This document shows, one piece after another, positions 33,393 to 42,491 of a stretch of 64,000 nt of DNA. A program made the translations under genes and the position numbers. How positions within the stretch are numbered: the stretch's first letter is position 1; each line of letters starts with the position of its first letter. Under the pieces are notes generated by a model. It was not told where the DNA came from. It did no database searches and saw only the letters and a program-made list of their open reading frames with translations. The DNA is from Rhizobium johnstonii 3841 (lineage in GTDB: Bacteria; Pseudomonadota; Alphaproteobacteria; Rhizobiales; Rhizobiaceae): contig NC_008383.1 of assembly GCF_000009265.1 (NCBI RefSeq), forward strand, positions 1 through 64,000, written 5' to 3'.

Positions 33393-34373
33393 TCAGGGGC
33401 CGTTGCCAAGCATGTCGATAGAAGCTTGCTGATTATCTGCACTGATCGGCGCAGGCGTGGTTGTCAGCACGGCGCCCAGCCAGTTATTTCCTTCAACCTT
33501 TCGATGGATCTGATCGAGAAGCATTTGGTGAAAGAGCTTCGCAGGAATTGTCAGTTCCGTCTGCGGAGGGCTTACAAATGCCCAGTCGACAGAGAGGCCC
33601 TCAATCGGGCTTGCTGAAATTAGCCCGTGGCTGAGGGCGGCGTCGATCGCGCAATAGGGCAGGATACTGTAGGCCGTGCCTTTCGCGACGAGTGCTGCAA
33701 TCATACTCGTCGAATTGCTGTCAGCCAAGACGCGCATCGGCAGCTGGTTGCGCCCAAAAGCGTCTTCGATCGCCACCCGGAAATTGTTCATTCTGTTGGT
33801 CAGGATGAGCGGCTTGCCAGCAGCGCTATCCAGGGTAAGCAGCTGATTTAAGTCGTACTTCTCAGAGGCTGGCGCGACGAGGAAAAGGGTTTCCCTAAAC
33901 AGAAACTCGGAGCGCAAGCCCTGGTTCTCGTCGGAGACGACGATTGCGCAGTCGATTTTGCTCTGCTGGATACCGGCAATGAGATCCAAACTGATCCCTT
34001 CGCGAATATGAAGATGAACATCGGCATATTGCCGGCAATAAGCGTCGATCAGCTCGATGCTCACCATGTGGGAGATAGCGGGGGGCAATCCGACCGTGAG
34101 ATGGCCTCGCGGTTCAGATTGATCTGAAACGACATCACGAAGCTTGTCAAATTCGTAGACGAGCACTGTTGCTCTTTCACGCAGAGCCTTGCCCGCAGCG
34201 GTCAGCGCAACACCATGGCCGGATCGAATGAAAAGGGTTTCACCTAGATCTTCCTCGAGAAGTCGGATCTGTCTCGAAAGAGCGGGCTGAGCGATATTGA
34301 GAACTTCAGAGGCACGCGTAAAATTGCCGTGCTCGGCAATCTCGAGAAAATATCGGATTTGCCGCAGATTCAT
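33393..34373 (-). CDS. LysR family transcriptional regulator
   Basis: A 326-aa LysR regulator. The N-terminal winged HTH is RYFLEIAEHGNFTRASEVLN and IAQPALSRQIRLLEEDLG; the effector domain covers about 90-300. It resembles the nitrogen/aromatic-acid LysR groups (NAC/CbbR-like layout). It transcribes leftwards and converges with the chemoreceptor gene, and it is the only full LysR gene in the catabolic island, so it is a candidate activator of the hydroxylase-transporter operon. The 200 bases upstream of its ATG hold no other gene. Confidence 0.9.
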   Translation of the reverse strand: MNLRQIRYFLEIAEHGNFTRASEVLNIAQPALSRQIRLLEEDLGETLFIRSGHGVALTAAGKALRERATVLVYEFDKLRDVVSDQSEPRGHLTVGLPPAISHMVSIELIDAYCRQYADVHLHIREGISLDLIAGIQQSKIDCAIVVSDENQGLRSEFLFRETLFLVAPASEKYDLNQLLTLDSAAGKPLILTNRMNNFRVAIEDAFGRNQLPMRVLADSNSTSMIAALVAKGTAYSILPYCAIDAALSHGLISASPIEGLSVDWAFVSPPQTELTIPAKLFHQMLLDQIHRKVEGNNWLGAVLTTTPAPISADNQQASIDMLGNGP

Positions 34374-34590
34374 GCTCGTGTTCCCGCCCTGTTCAATTTT
34401 GCTTACATCATGCCGTCAAGTTGAAAGAGGCGTCAACTGTCGCGGCGGGGAACTCATGATGAGCCCGATCGAGCCGCGGGCTGGACGCGGTTGGCGTCAG
34501 CCGGCCACTTGGATCATGTCCGATCGCTTTGAAAGCTAACGTGGACCGCAGAGTTCTCTGGCCATGATGCCTGCACGCCTGCTTGAACAT

Positions 34591-35262
34591 TTAGTATTTG
34601 ATGATGCCGCCGGCACCCTTCACCGCCTCTGGCGTGTCGAGATCCAGCAGCGCGGCCTCGCCGATCTCTACCTGAAAAACAGGCAACGAGGCATTTTCAA
34701 TGATCTGGCGTGCTCCTATATCGCCTTTAAGCTGCAAGATTTGCTGATTGAGCGAGGTCGGAAGAATGACCGGATTTCCGGGCCTTCCCTGACACGCCGC
34801 GCGCACGATGCAATCTTGCCCGGACAATTGGAAGGTGGCGATCAGCTGATTAAGGTGCGAACTGAGCAAGCCTGGCATATCGGCGAGCATAACCAAAGCG
34901 CCATCGATCTGCCGATCTTCGAGGTATGACACCCCTGCAACCAAGGAGCTCGCCATTCCAGTGAGATAATGCGGATTTTCGACCATCTCTAAGTTCAGGC
35001 CCGTAACTGCCGTCTCGATCTCCGTTCGCCGGTGGCCGGTCACAAGGATGACGGCCGCCGCATTCGAGCCGAGTGCAACCGCCGCCATGCGGCGCACCAG
35101 TGGAATCCCGTCGAACTCCGCAAGCAATTTGTGCCCACCAGTTGGACCCATTCTGGCCGCCTGACCGGCCGCAAGCAATAAGATGGCGACGCGGGGAATG
35201 GCGCTTTGGTCTGCTGTTCGGCGCTTGCCAGCCGGATGATCGGCCCGAGGGGTGTTGGACAT
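34591..35262 (-). CDS. MobA-like NTP transferase (MocA type, molybdenum cofactor cytidylylation)
   Basis: A nucleotidyltransferase of 223 aa. The N-terminal loop AILLLAAGQAARMG matches the MobA/MocA nucleotide-binding signature (LAAGxSxRMG), and ALVMLADMPGL holds the metal-binding Asp. MocA makes molybdopterin cytosine dinucleotide, the cofactor of xanthine-dehydrogenase-family enzymes, which fits the hydroxylase in this island. It lies 17 nt downstream of moaA on the same strand. GTP-using MobA is less likely, because the GG-K pattern and the context favour MocA. Confidence 0.82.
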   Translation of the reverse strand: MSNTPRADHPAGKRRTADQSAIPRVAILLLAAGQAARMGPTGGHKLLAEFDGIPLVRRMAAVALGSNAAAVILVTGHRRTEIETAVTGLNLEMVENPHYLTGMASSLVAGVSYLEDRQIDGALVMLADMPGLLSSHLNQLIATFQLSGQDCIVRAACQGRPGNPVILPTSLNQQILQLKGDIGARQIIENASLPVFQVEIGEAALLDLDTPEAVKGAGGIIKY

Positions 35263-35279
35263 TCCAGTCGATCCTCCCG

Positions 35280-36311
35280 TCAGCCGCCGGTGACACTCAT
35301 ATGCCGCGCCACCGCCGGCCGCTTGTACGTGCGGTCAATGATGAAATCGTGGCCTTTTGGCTTGCGGGTGATGGCTTCGTCGATCGCCGCGTAGAGCAGG
35401 CCGTCGTCTTCGGTGGCGCGCAGTGCGACGCGCAGATCGGCGGCGTCGTTCTGGCCGAGGCACATGTAGAGCGTGCCGGTGCAGGTCAGGCGGACACGGT
35501 TGCAGCTCTCGCAAAAATTATGGGTCATGGGCGTGATGAAGCCGAGCCGGCCGCCGGTTTCGGCGACGTCGACATAGCGGGCCGGGCCGCCGGTCTTGTA
35601 AAGGATATCGGCGAATGTGAATTGTTGCTCGAGGTCAGCGCGCAACTTGGAGAGCGGCAGATACCGGTCGGTGCGGTCTTCCTCGATCTCGCCCATCGGC
35701 ATCGTCTCGATGACAGTCAGATCCATGCCTCGACCATGGGCGAAGCGCAGGAGGTCGGGCATCTCGGCTTCGTTGAAGTCTTTCAGCGCCACGGCATTAA
35801 GCTTGATTTTCAAACCGGCCTTCTGCGCAGCGTCGATGCCCTCCGTCACCTTGGCGAAATCGCCCCAGCGGGTAATGGCGCGAAACTTGTCGGGGTCGAG
35901 CGTGTCGAGCGAGACATTGATGCGGCGCACGCCGCAATCGTAAAGTTCGTCGGCATGGCGGGCGAGCTGCGACCCGTTAGTGGTCAGCGTCAATTCGTCG
36001 AGACCGGAGCCGATCTTTTCGCCGAGTTCGCGCACCAGAAACATGATGTTCTTGCGCACCAGGGGCTCGCCGCCCGTCAGCCTGATCTTGCGCGCGCCCT
36101 TGGCGATGAAGGCGGAACAGAGCCGGTTCAGCTCTTCCAGTGTCAGCAGATCCTTCTTCGGCAGGAAGGTCATGTTTTCCGCCATGCAATAGGTGCAGCG
36201 GAAGTCGCAGCGGTCGGTCACGGAAACGCGCAGATAGGTGACCGCCCGGCCGAAGGGGTCGATCATAGGTGGCGTCCTCAACACCGACCGGCTGCCGCTA
36301 AATGCGAGCAT
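35280..36311 (-). CDS. moaA: MoaA, GTP 3',8-cyclase
   Basis: A radical-SAM enzyme that starts molybdenum cofactor synthesis by converting GTP to 3',8-cyclo-dihydro-GTP. From ATG 36311 it has 343 aa. The SAM cluster motif is CDFRCTYC, the C-terminal [4Fe-4S] cluster uses CESCNRVRLTC plus a later Cys, and the last residues are the catalytic GG. An upstream ATG (36332) is possible. The codon use is more GC-rich and chromosome-like than that of its neighbours. This is probably an extra copy serving the hydroxylase, with the MobA-like gene next in the same operon. Confidence 0.93.
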   Translation of the reverse strand: MLAFSGSRSVLRTPPMIDPFGRAVTYLRVSVTDRCDFRCTYCMAENMTFLPKKDLLTLEELNRLCSAFIAKGARKIRLTGGEPLVRKNIMFLVRELGEKIGSGLDELTLTTNGSQLARHADELYDCGVRRINVSLDTLDPDKFRAITRWGDFAKVTEGIDAAQKAGLKIKLNAVALKDFNEAEMPDLLRFAHGRGMDLTVIETMPMGEIEEDRTDRYLPLSKLRADLEQQFTFADILYKTGGPARYVDVAETGGRLGFITPMTHNFCESCNRVRLTCTGTLYMCLGQNDAADLRVALRATEDDGLLYAAIDEAITRKPKGHDFIIDRTYKRPAVARHMSVTGG

Positions 36312-37027
36312 ATGGCGCTCTCCGAAAGTCACGCAGGAACTCTGCTGGTATGGAATAACATCGAGCCGATAAACCTAACGTCCTTGATGGTAGCGGCAGG
36401 CTGTCATCTCGGCAATTGCTTGAAGAGGCAGTTCGACTTTCGAGCCAAATTGCCTCAACTCATCGCGGTAAGCCTTCGCGTCGATAGCTTCTGTGGTCGC
36501 CCGCGTGTTTGGCTCGTCTATCTCTTGTGGGGCTTTGCCGGCGCCCAAAATGGTCAGCCATGCGACCAAACCAAGCAGCGCCGATCACCGCTCCGACCCC
36601 AGAGGACAGCAATGACCGGGGATTGACCGAAGTTCAGTCCCCAGGGTTTCGAGACGAAGGTCAGAAACCGATCAAGAAATAGTCAAGAAATTCCACAACG
36701 CTCGAAGGCCCCGGCCGCGATCATGCTCTTTTGATTACCGGTTTGATTACCGGTCAGCGGTTGCTGACATCCAGCATTGTGAACATCTTTCTCCCTCCGT
36801 CGGCTCTCGCCAGCGATTGCCCCAAGTCAACTCCCCGGGGCGTCGGCTTGCTCCTCCCGACCGACGTTGTGCTCCGCCGAACTTTCTGTCCTTTTCCAAA
36901 AAAATGCAGGCGGATGCTTCAATTTGTCGGAGCTCATATTCCACGCTCCTGCCACCTCCCGGGCTCCGGCTGGATGGACTCTTTGCCCGGGAGGCGGCAC
37001 GGGGGAGGATGGCGGTACCGACGCAAT
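36312..37027 (-). other. Gene-poor stretch with a truncated leftward transcription unit
   Basis: No intact gene. The leftward TetR-type promoter at 37028-37056 reads into it. Behind GGAGCGTGG, ATG 36937 opens a 36-codon frame to 36827 (MSSDKLKHPPAFFWKRTESS...). Behind GGAGGGAGAAAG, a second start (ATG 36786) is cut off after 10 codons (MFTMLDVSNR) at 36754. Just left of this is a direct repeat, GATTACCGGT, twice (about 36732-36754), which marks a probable deletion junction. The rest (36312-36730) contains nothing I recognise. Confidence 0.45.
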
Positions 37028-37056
37028 AATTATCGGACGATAATTTATTTTGTCAA
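37028..37056 (-). promoter_or_regulatory. Leftward promoter overlapped by a TetR operator
   Basis: The perfect 18-bp palindrome AATTATCGGACGATAATT (37028-37045) overlaps the spacer and -10 box of a minus-strand promoter: -35 TTGACA (complement of 37051-37056), 17 nt, then -10 ATAATT (complement of 37028-37033). A related half-site pair stands in front of the cyclase gene at 37929-37942. The adjacent TetR-type gene is the likely binder. Confidence 0.7.
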
Positions 37057-37171
37057 CAGCTGCTTATTGTTTTCGGCATCAGCCGAATTTTCGAAGCCAG
37101 GAAGGCTAGCCTGACAGCGGAACGCCGCCATGGGAGCCCTCTTAATGATCGATCGCCGAGGTTTACGTTTG

Positions 37172-37843
37172 CTAGGATTGCGCCGCAAGCTTTGCCGGCT
37201 TCATCGCCGAAAGTTTCGAAAAATACGCCTGGATTCCGTGATGGAAGACATCCACGACGTTTCCGATGATCTTCTGGCGGTCTTTCGGCGGCGGCAGGCT
37301 GAAGATGTGCTCGCGAACGCCGAGATAGAAGATGCCGCTGTGCAATGCCCAGGCCAGTTCGAGTTCCTCGGCCTCCGGCTGTCTTTCGCCGTCAAGACCC
37401 GCCAAATGCCGGTATTCCTTGATGATACGTTGGAGGATCCGCTCCTCAAGGAGGCCAATATACCAGCGATTGATGTCAGCGCCTTTTAAGCCTGAAAACA
37501 GATAGATGCGCATCCAATCGCGAGTGAAAATCGCGTGCGTGTAACTGTCGTAGAAGGCCTTCAGCCGCCAATCCAAGGGCTTGGTCCGGTCGCACAGCAG
37601 CCGGTCCCACTCCACGTCCCAGCGCTCCAGGTAAACCGATCGGTAGGCTTCGCGGATGAGGTCTTCCTTGCTTGGGAAGTAACGATAGAGCAGGGGCTGC
37701 GTAATGCCCAGCTGCCGGGCAATCTCGCGGGTACTACTCTCGAAACCATGTTCCGAAAAAAGGTTGATGGCCTTCTGGAGGATCTCTTCGCGCCTTTCGG
37801 TCGGCGGTAGGCGGCGTCTCTTGGTGGGGTGCTTTGGAACCAT
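37172..37843 (-). CDS. TetR family transcriptional regulator
   Basis: A 223-aa TetR-type repressor. The HTH is STREIARQLGITQPLLYRYF (about 37-56), followed by PSKEDLIREAY, and the rest is the helical ligand domain. The ATG at 37843 follows AAGGACA; the frame extends upstream to 37912, but that part is not family-like. It is flanked by two related operators, one at its 3' side driving a leftward unit and one between it and the divergent cyclase gene. It probably represses both until the pathway compound binds. Confidence 0.9.
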   Translation of the reverse strand: MVPKHPTKRRRLPPTERREEILQKAINLFSEHGFESSTREIARQLGITQPLLYRYFPSKEDLIREAYRSVYLERWDVEWDRLLCDRTKPLDWRLKAFYDSYTHAIFTRDWMRIYLFSGLKGADINRWYIGLLEERILQRIIKEYRHLAGLDGERQPEAEELELAWALHSGIFYLGVREHIFSLPPPKDRQKIIGNVVDVFHHGIQAYFSKLSAMKPAKLAAQS

Positions 37844-37901
37844 TGTCCTTCGGAAGTCAGGGTGTGGCTGATGCGACCCTTCTATCACGGAAAAAGACCT
37901 C

Positions 37902-37942
37902 TTGACTACCACGCCGGGCAGGGTTTATTTATCTATCGATAA
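37902..37942 (+). promoter_or_regulatory. Promoter and TetR operator of the cyclase operon
   Basis: TTGACT (37902-37907), 18 nt, then TATTTA (37926-37931) is a good rightward promoter. It is overlapped by TTATCTATCGATAA (37929-37942), which matches the perfect site at 37031-37044 (TTATCGGACGATAA) at 11 of 14 positions. The start codon of the cyclase gene is 20 nt downstream. Confidence 0.65.
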
Positions 37943-37961
37943 CTTAGGAGGAGATTTCATC

Positions 37962-38912
37962 ATGACGTTCACCCGTCAGGCGATTTATGACGCCGCCAAG
38001 AAGGTTTCCAACTGGGGGCGCTGGGGCGACGACGACCAGATCGGCACCCTCAACAATATCGAGCCTACCGACATCGTGGCGGCTGCTTCACTGGTCAGGA
38101 AAGGCAAGACCTTTTCCCTGGGGCTGTCGTTGAAGGAGCCGATCCAGTCAGGCCTGTTTGGAGGTCGCTGGAACCCGATCCACACGATGCTAGCAACGGG
38201 CACGGATGCGGCCGCGGGCAATCAGGACGAACCGGCACCCTATCTGCGCTACGCCGATGACGCGATCAACATGCCTTGCCAGGCTTCGACGCAATGGGAT
38301 GCGCTCTGCCACATCTTCCTCGATGACAAGATGTATAACGGCTACGACGCAAGGCTGGTCGACGTCAAAGGCGCCAAGAAGCTCGGCATCGAGCATTATC
38401 GCGACAAGATGGTCGGGCGCGGCGTGCTTCTCGACATCGCTCGCTGGAAAAGCGTCGCATCTCTGGACGACGGTTACGCGATCACGCCTGCCGACCTTGA
38501 TGGCTGCGCGGCCTCGCAGGGCGTGGAGATCCGCAAGGGCGATTTCGTGATCGTTCGCACCGGCCATCAGGAGCGTTGCCTGGCGAAGGGAAGTTGGGAA
38601 GGCTATGCCGGAGGCGATGCGCCTGGCATGGGTTTTGATACCTGCTTCTGGCTTCGCGACAAGGACGTTGCCGGCATCTGCACCGACACGTGGGGATGCG
38701 AAGTGCGTCCAAATCAAACCAAGGAAGCCAACCAGCCCTGGCACTGGGTCGTCATTCCGGCGATGGGGATCGCGATGGGAGAAATCTTCTACCTCAAGGA
38801 GTTGGCCGAGGATTGCGCCGGGGATAAGGTCTATGAGTTCTTCTTCCTGGCCCCGCCCTTGCATCTGCCAGGCGGCGCTGGCTCTCCGATCAATCCGCAA
38901 GCGATCAAGTGA
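37962..38912 (+). CDS. Cyclase family protein (kynurenine-formamidase-like metal hydrolase)
   Basis: A 316-aa member of the metal-dependent 'cyclase' family, which hydrolyses cyclic amides, formamides or similar compounds. The metal-site motif is ASTQWDALCHI, a variant of the family's HxGTHxDxPxH, and the characteristic C-terminal loop is PWHWVVIPAMGIAMGEIFYL. ATG 37962 follows AGGAGGAG. It is divergent from the TetR regulator and 7 nt before the SDR gene. It likely opens or hydrolyses a ring formed by the hydroxylase steps; the exact substrate is unknown. Confidence 0.85.
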   Translation: MTFTRQAIYDAAKKVSNWGRWGDDDQIGTLNNIEPTDIVAAASLVRKGKTFSLGLSLKEPIQSGLFGGRWNPIHTMLATGTDAAAGNQDEPAPYLRYADDAINMPCQASTQWDALCHIFLDDKMYNGYDARLVDVKGAKKLGIEHYRDKMVGRGVLLDIARWKSVASLDDGYAITPADLDGCAASQGVEIRKGDFVIVRTGHQERCLAKGSWEGYAGGDAPGMGFDTCFWLRDKDVAGICTDTWGCEVRPNQTKEANQPWHWVVIPAMGIAMGEIFYLKELAEDCAGDKVYEFFFLAPPLHLPGGAGSPINPQAIK

Positions 38913-38919
38913 ACGAGAC

Positions 38920-39687
38920 ATGTCCGGTTTCAACATCCTTGAGCGGTTTTCGCTCTCCGGTCGCCGCGCACTCGTCACCGGCGCTGGCCGGGGGCTTGGT
39001 CGCTCGATCGCCGAAGGACTGGCAAGCGCCGGCGCAGAGGTCACCCTCTGCGCCCGGACCGAAAGCGAGGTCGAAGAGGGCGCCCGGTGCATCCGCGACC
39101 ATGGTTTCAAGGCTGAGGCGCTTGTTGCAGATGTCAGCGATATCGCCGGCTTTCGCGCAACCGTCGACGCGATGCACGCCCACGACATTTTCGTCAACAA
39201 TGCCGGCACGAACAGGCCGAAGCCACTCTCAGACGTCACCATTGAGGACTTCGATGCGGTGATCGGATTGAACCTGCGGGCTGCTGTCTTCGCGGCTCAG
39301 GCCGTCACGGCCCGTATGGCAAATCTCGGCATACAAGGTTCAGTCATCAACATGTCGTCGCAAATGGGGCATGTCGGCGCTGCCAATCGGACGATCTACT
39401 GTGCCTCCAAGTGGGCTCTGGAGGGATTTACAAAAGCGCTTGCCGTTGAGCTTGGCCCCGTCGGGATCCGCGTTAATACGGTTGCGCCCACATTCATCGA
39501 AACGCCAATGACGACACCGTTTCTGGAGGATCCCGCGGCCCGTAACGCCATCGTCTCTAAAATCAAGCTTGGCCGCCTCGGTACGCCCGAGGATGTGGTC
39601 GGAGCGGTGCTGTTCCTGGCGTCGGATGCTTCGGCGCTTGTGACGGGAAGCGCTCTCCTGGTTGATGGCGGGTGGACGGCGGATTGA
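38920..39687 (+). CDS. SDR family oxidoreductase
   Basis: A classical short-chain dehydrogenase of 255 aa. The nucleotide-binding motif is TGAGRGLG (about 21-28), the structural NNAG is present, the catalytic Ser is in NMSSQMG, and Tyr and Lys are in YCASK. The C-terminal GSALLVDGGWTAD is typical of 3-oxoacyl/gluconate-type reductases. It starts 7 nt after the cyclase gene, so the two form an operon under the TetR operator. It likely oxidises an alcohol or reduces a ketone in the pathway. Confidence 0.9.
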   Translation: MSGFNILERFSLSGRRALVTGAGRGLGRSIAEGLASAGAEVTLCARTESEVEEGARCIRDHGFKAEALVADVSDIAGFRATVDAMHAHDIFVNNAGTNRPKPLSDVTIEDFDAVIGLNLRAAVFAAQAVTARMANLGIQGSVINMSSQMGHVGAANRTIYCASKWALEGFTKALAVELGPVGIRVNTVAPTFIETPMTTPFLEDPAARNAIVSKIKLGRLGTPEDVVGAVLFLASDASALVTGSALLVDGGWTAD

Positions 39688-39957
39688 TCGTGACGGGCGA
39701 CTGACCGCACGCGATAGCGCCGCCTGGAAATCACGCCGGATTATCCAAGCATAACCACCTGTTTCGCCACGCGTACTTTGATTGTTGCGGATGTTGATAC
39801 TTGACATAGAAGGTGTTTAATGTTCGACTGATAAATAAGGTTCTTTGGGATGAGGGCCGCGGAGCCGAAAGAGTTTCGGGCCAGCACCCGCGCCATGGCC
39901 GCCTACGTAAGTCGCCTAGAGAGTGCTTCGCGACGAGGGGATTGGGGAGGATTGTCG

Positions 39958-40956
39958 ATGCAATGTGAGTTGCAAGCCGCGCCCTTGCTGTCAGCAGCGC
40001 ATCCGGCGCTGGCCGATCCATGGGAACTTGCCATCAATGCCAGCGGGGATGTGGTGATGGCCGTCCTGACTGAGACCCGCGGCCCCGCTTATCGCTTGCC
40101 GGGGGCAGCCATGGCAATCCTTCCAGACGGAAGTTTTTCCGGGGCGATCACATCCGGCTGCGTCGAAGCAGACCTCATCTTGAATGCAAGTGATGTTCGC
40201 AACACCGGTGACGTGCGGGTGCTTCGCTATGGCGAGGGATCGACTTTCATCGACATCCGTCTACCCTGCGGCGGTGGCATCGAAGTCATGTTGTTTCCGC
40301 TGCTCGATGTCGAGGTGCTGGGGAAACTTGCAAAGGCCAGGAAGCTCCGACGGCCGGTCAGCCTGCAGATTTCGAAATCCGGCCGGCTCACCCTGGGCCC
40401 AATCACTGAAACAAAGAACGATGCGCATGGTTTCGCACTTGGGTTCGAGCCTCCGCTGCAGTTCTTGACGTTCGGAGCTGGACCGGAGGCGTCGGTCTTT
40501 GCCGCCTTAGTAGAGGGGCTCGGTTACGAACAGCAGCTGGTCTCTCATGACGCCATGACACTTGCATCGACGCGCGCGTCCGGTAACAAGTGCCGCGAGC
40601 TGACGAACCTTTCAGAGCTTTTCGCATTGCAGATCGATGCGCGCACAGCAGCCGTGCTCTTTTATCACGATCACGATTACGAGCCGGAAATCATCAAGCA
40701 TCTGCTGTCGACCCCGGCCTTCTATATTGGCGCCCAGGGCAGTCGCGCCACCCAACGCTCAAGATTGCAGCGGCTGGAAGAGATTGGAGTCTCCCTTAAC
40801 CGGTCGAGCCGAGTTCGCGGGCCGATCGGTGTGATCCCGTCATCGCGTGATCCGAAGTCGCTGGCGGTGTCGGTGCTGGCCGAAATCATGGCAGCCGGTT
40901 CGCAAGTCTCCAAAGCCTCCGAGCAGCCTAACCTGAAGAAGGAGTGCTGCCTGTGA
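39958..40956 (+). CDS. xdhC: XdhC family molybdenum cofactor insertion protein
   Basis: A 332-aa XdhC-type chaperone that binds the molybdenum cofactor, supports its sulfuration and inserts it into xanthine-dehydrogenase-type enzymes. Visible parts are the N-terminal XdhC/CoxI domain (VLTETRGPAYRLPGAAMAIL, ITSGCVEADL) and the C-terminal Rossmann domain (LTFGAGPEASVFAALVEGLGY and YIGAQGSRATQRSRLQRL). ATG 39958 has GGGGAGGA at the right distance; the longer frame from 39850 lacks this. Its presence supports an active hydroxylase in the island. It follows the SDR gene after 270 nt. Confidence 0.88.
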   Translation: MQCELQAAPLLSAAHPALADPWELAINASGDVVMAVLTETRGPAYRLPGAAMAILPDGSFSGAITSGCVEADLILNASDVRNTGDVRVLRYGEGSTFIDIRLPCGGGIEVMLFPLLDVEVLGKLAKARKLRRPVSLQISKSGRLTLGPITETKNDAHGFALGFEPPLQFLTFGAGPEASVFAALVEGLGYEQQLVSHDAMTLASTRASGNKCRELTNLSELFALQIDARTAAVLFYHDHDYEPEIIKHLLSTPAFYIGAQGSRATQRSRLQRLEEIGVSLNRSSRVRGPIGVIPSSRDPKSLAVSVLAEIMAAGSQVSKASEQPNLKKECCL

Positions 40957-40993
40957 CGGACTGCATTGTTTCCAGATCAGCGCGAGGTGAGCC

Positions 40994-41167
40994 ATGACGG
41001 CAGCCTGGTGGACCGCCCATCTTCATAAGTGGTTGTCATGGTTGCGCCACGAGGCGGCGCGGCTTGGCGCGGCATATTGTGTTTATGATTGCGACGAGCT
41101 CTGGGCTGGTATGGACCGGGGTTCGACCGGACATCGAAAGCACACGGGACGAGCCGACAAAGAATAA
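40994..41167 (+). CDS. Possible small protein (57 aa)
   Basis: ATG 40994 follows GAGGTGAGCC and opens a 57-codon frame. The product is Trp-rich at its N-terminus (MTAAWWTAHLHKWLSWLRHE) and ends in a basic tail. No family is recognised. It follows xdhC after 37 nt on the same strand. It could be a real small rhizobial protein or chance. Confidence 0.3.
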   Translation: MTAAWWTAHLHKWLSWLRHEAARLGAAYCVYDCDELWAGMDRGSTGHRKHTGRADKE

Positions 41168-41377
41168 CCCCGGAAGGCATGCAAGACGTTAGCGACAACT
41201 TTCCACGGTAAGATGGAACTGATCGCGATATTGAGCTCTGCGTCCAGGCGATCGCTGAACGACTTAAGGGCCGCGGCAAGCGAGCGCCGATCATGCCGCG
41301 TCGATGGTGGACGATCGCGAGCCACGCATGGCAAACGCAGACATCACCATTGTCCAGAGGCTACGGGAGTGCCTGAT

Positions 41378-42349
41378 GTGAACTGGAACAGCGTCGACCA
41401 CCTGTCCTTCGCCGGAACGGATCTGCAGGAGCTCTCGGCGTCGCTTTCCTACCTGCACAATGGAGAAGTGAGAAGGGAAAGCAGGGGGACTACGAAATAC
41501 CGGATCGACTTGGTCGGCACGCAGGGGATCTCGATCATAGCGAGCAGCTATGACGGAGCTTTCACAATTCATTTCCCCGCGTCGATCGACACGGCCACGA
41601 TTCTGATCCCGCTTACAGGCAACGCCATAGTCGCGGTCACCGACCGCAAAATACCGTCCATCCAAAACCTTGGCGTTTTTGTCGATCGGCTGCAGAATTA
41701 TGAGCTTCACGTTGCCGGCCCTCGAAGGCATCTTTGCTTCAGGGTGCCTCACGACGAGCTGGTGCGGCGGATCGAAGTTCGGTTGAATATTTCAGTGCGG
41801 GGCCGCCTGCAATTCGCCAATGAGATCGATCTTTCTCAGGGACCGGGTTTGGATTTGGCGCGACTCGCAATGACCATGCATGATGGCCTTACGGGCGAGA
41901 CCCTGCATAAAACACCGGTGGCGCTCGGACATCTCCTGGAGGCTTGCCTAGAGTTTCTCATCGATGCGGTTGGGCACACTACGCCCGCGAATTTTCTCGC
42001 GGGTCTCCCATTCCGCGGCACGTCAAGCGTGCGATCCACTATATGCATACCAACGTCTCCCGGGGGGTGACGCTGAACGAGATCGCCGAGGCATGCGGTG
42101 TCAGTATCCGTACCCTGCAAAGTGGTTTCCGAAAATTTCGTATGACGACGCCCATTGCGTACCTAGAGCATCTTCGTCTCGAATGCTGTTCGCCGGGAGC
42201 TTTCATCTGGCGAATCTGATCAATCGGTAAGAGGCGTTGCGCAGAAATGGGGCTTTACGCATGTCGGCCGGTTCTCCGGCCAATATCGTAGGCGCTTCGG
42301 CGAACTGCCATCGCAAACCCTTCGTAGGACGGAGGACAATCTGGCATAG
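41378..42349 (+). pseudogene. AraC family regulator with two frameshifts
   Basis: An AraC-type regulator broken twice. From GTG 41378 the ligand-binding part reads through to about 42000 (WNSVDHLSFAGTDLQEL...). The frame then shifts by one at about 42000, where the HTH part continues as PRHVKRAIHYMHTNVSRGV and LNEIAEACGVSIRTLQSGF. A second shift, caused by one extra T near 42182, restores the last part, AVRRELSSGESD..., ending QTLRRTEDNLA at TAG 42347-42349. All three segments align with a normal protein of about 320 aa, so the decay is recent. It stands at the right end of the catabolic island and may once have regulated it. Confidence 0.8.
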
Positions 42350-42491
42350 CCAAAACAGGCCGCATGCGGCCAATGGCGAGCGCGCTAGCTGATGAGAACC
42401 GACGTTCCGGCCGCCTTGTTCCTCTAACGCAAGCGGTCTTCCACTCCCACGTTGTCCTGGCCGCCCGCCTTTTGATTGGAACGGGAGTTTC

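Noticed and set aside
35073..36626. 517-codon plus-strand ORF across moaA and the MobA-like gene
   Set aside because: Runs antisense to two genes with intact catalytic motifs; its composition is that of a shadow frame.
38190..39242. 350-codon minus-strand ORF over the cyclase and SDR genes
   Set aside because: Spans two real genes on the other strand and shows no domain.
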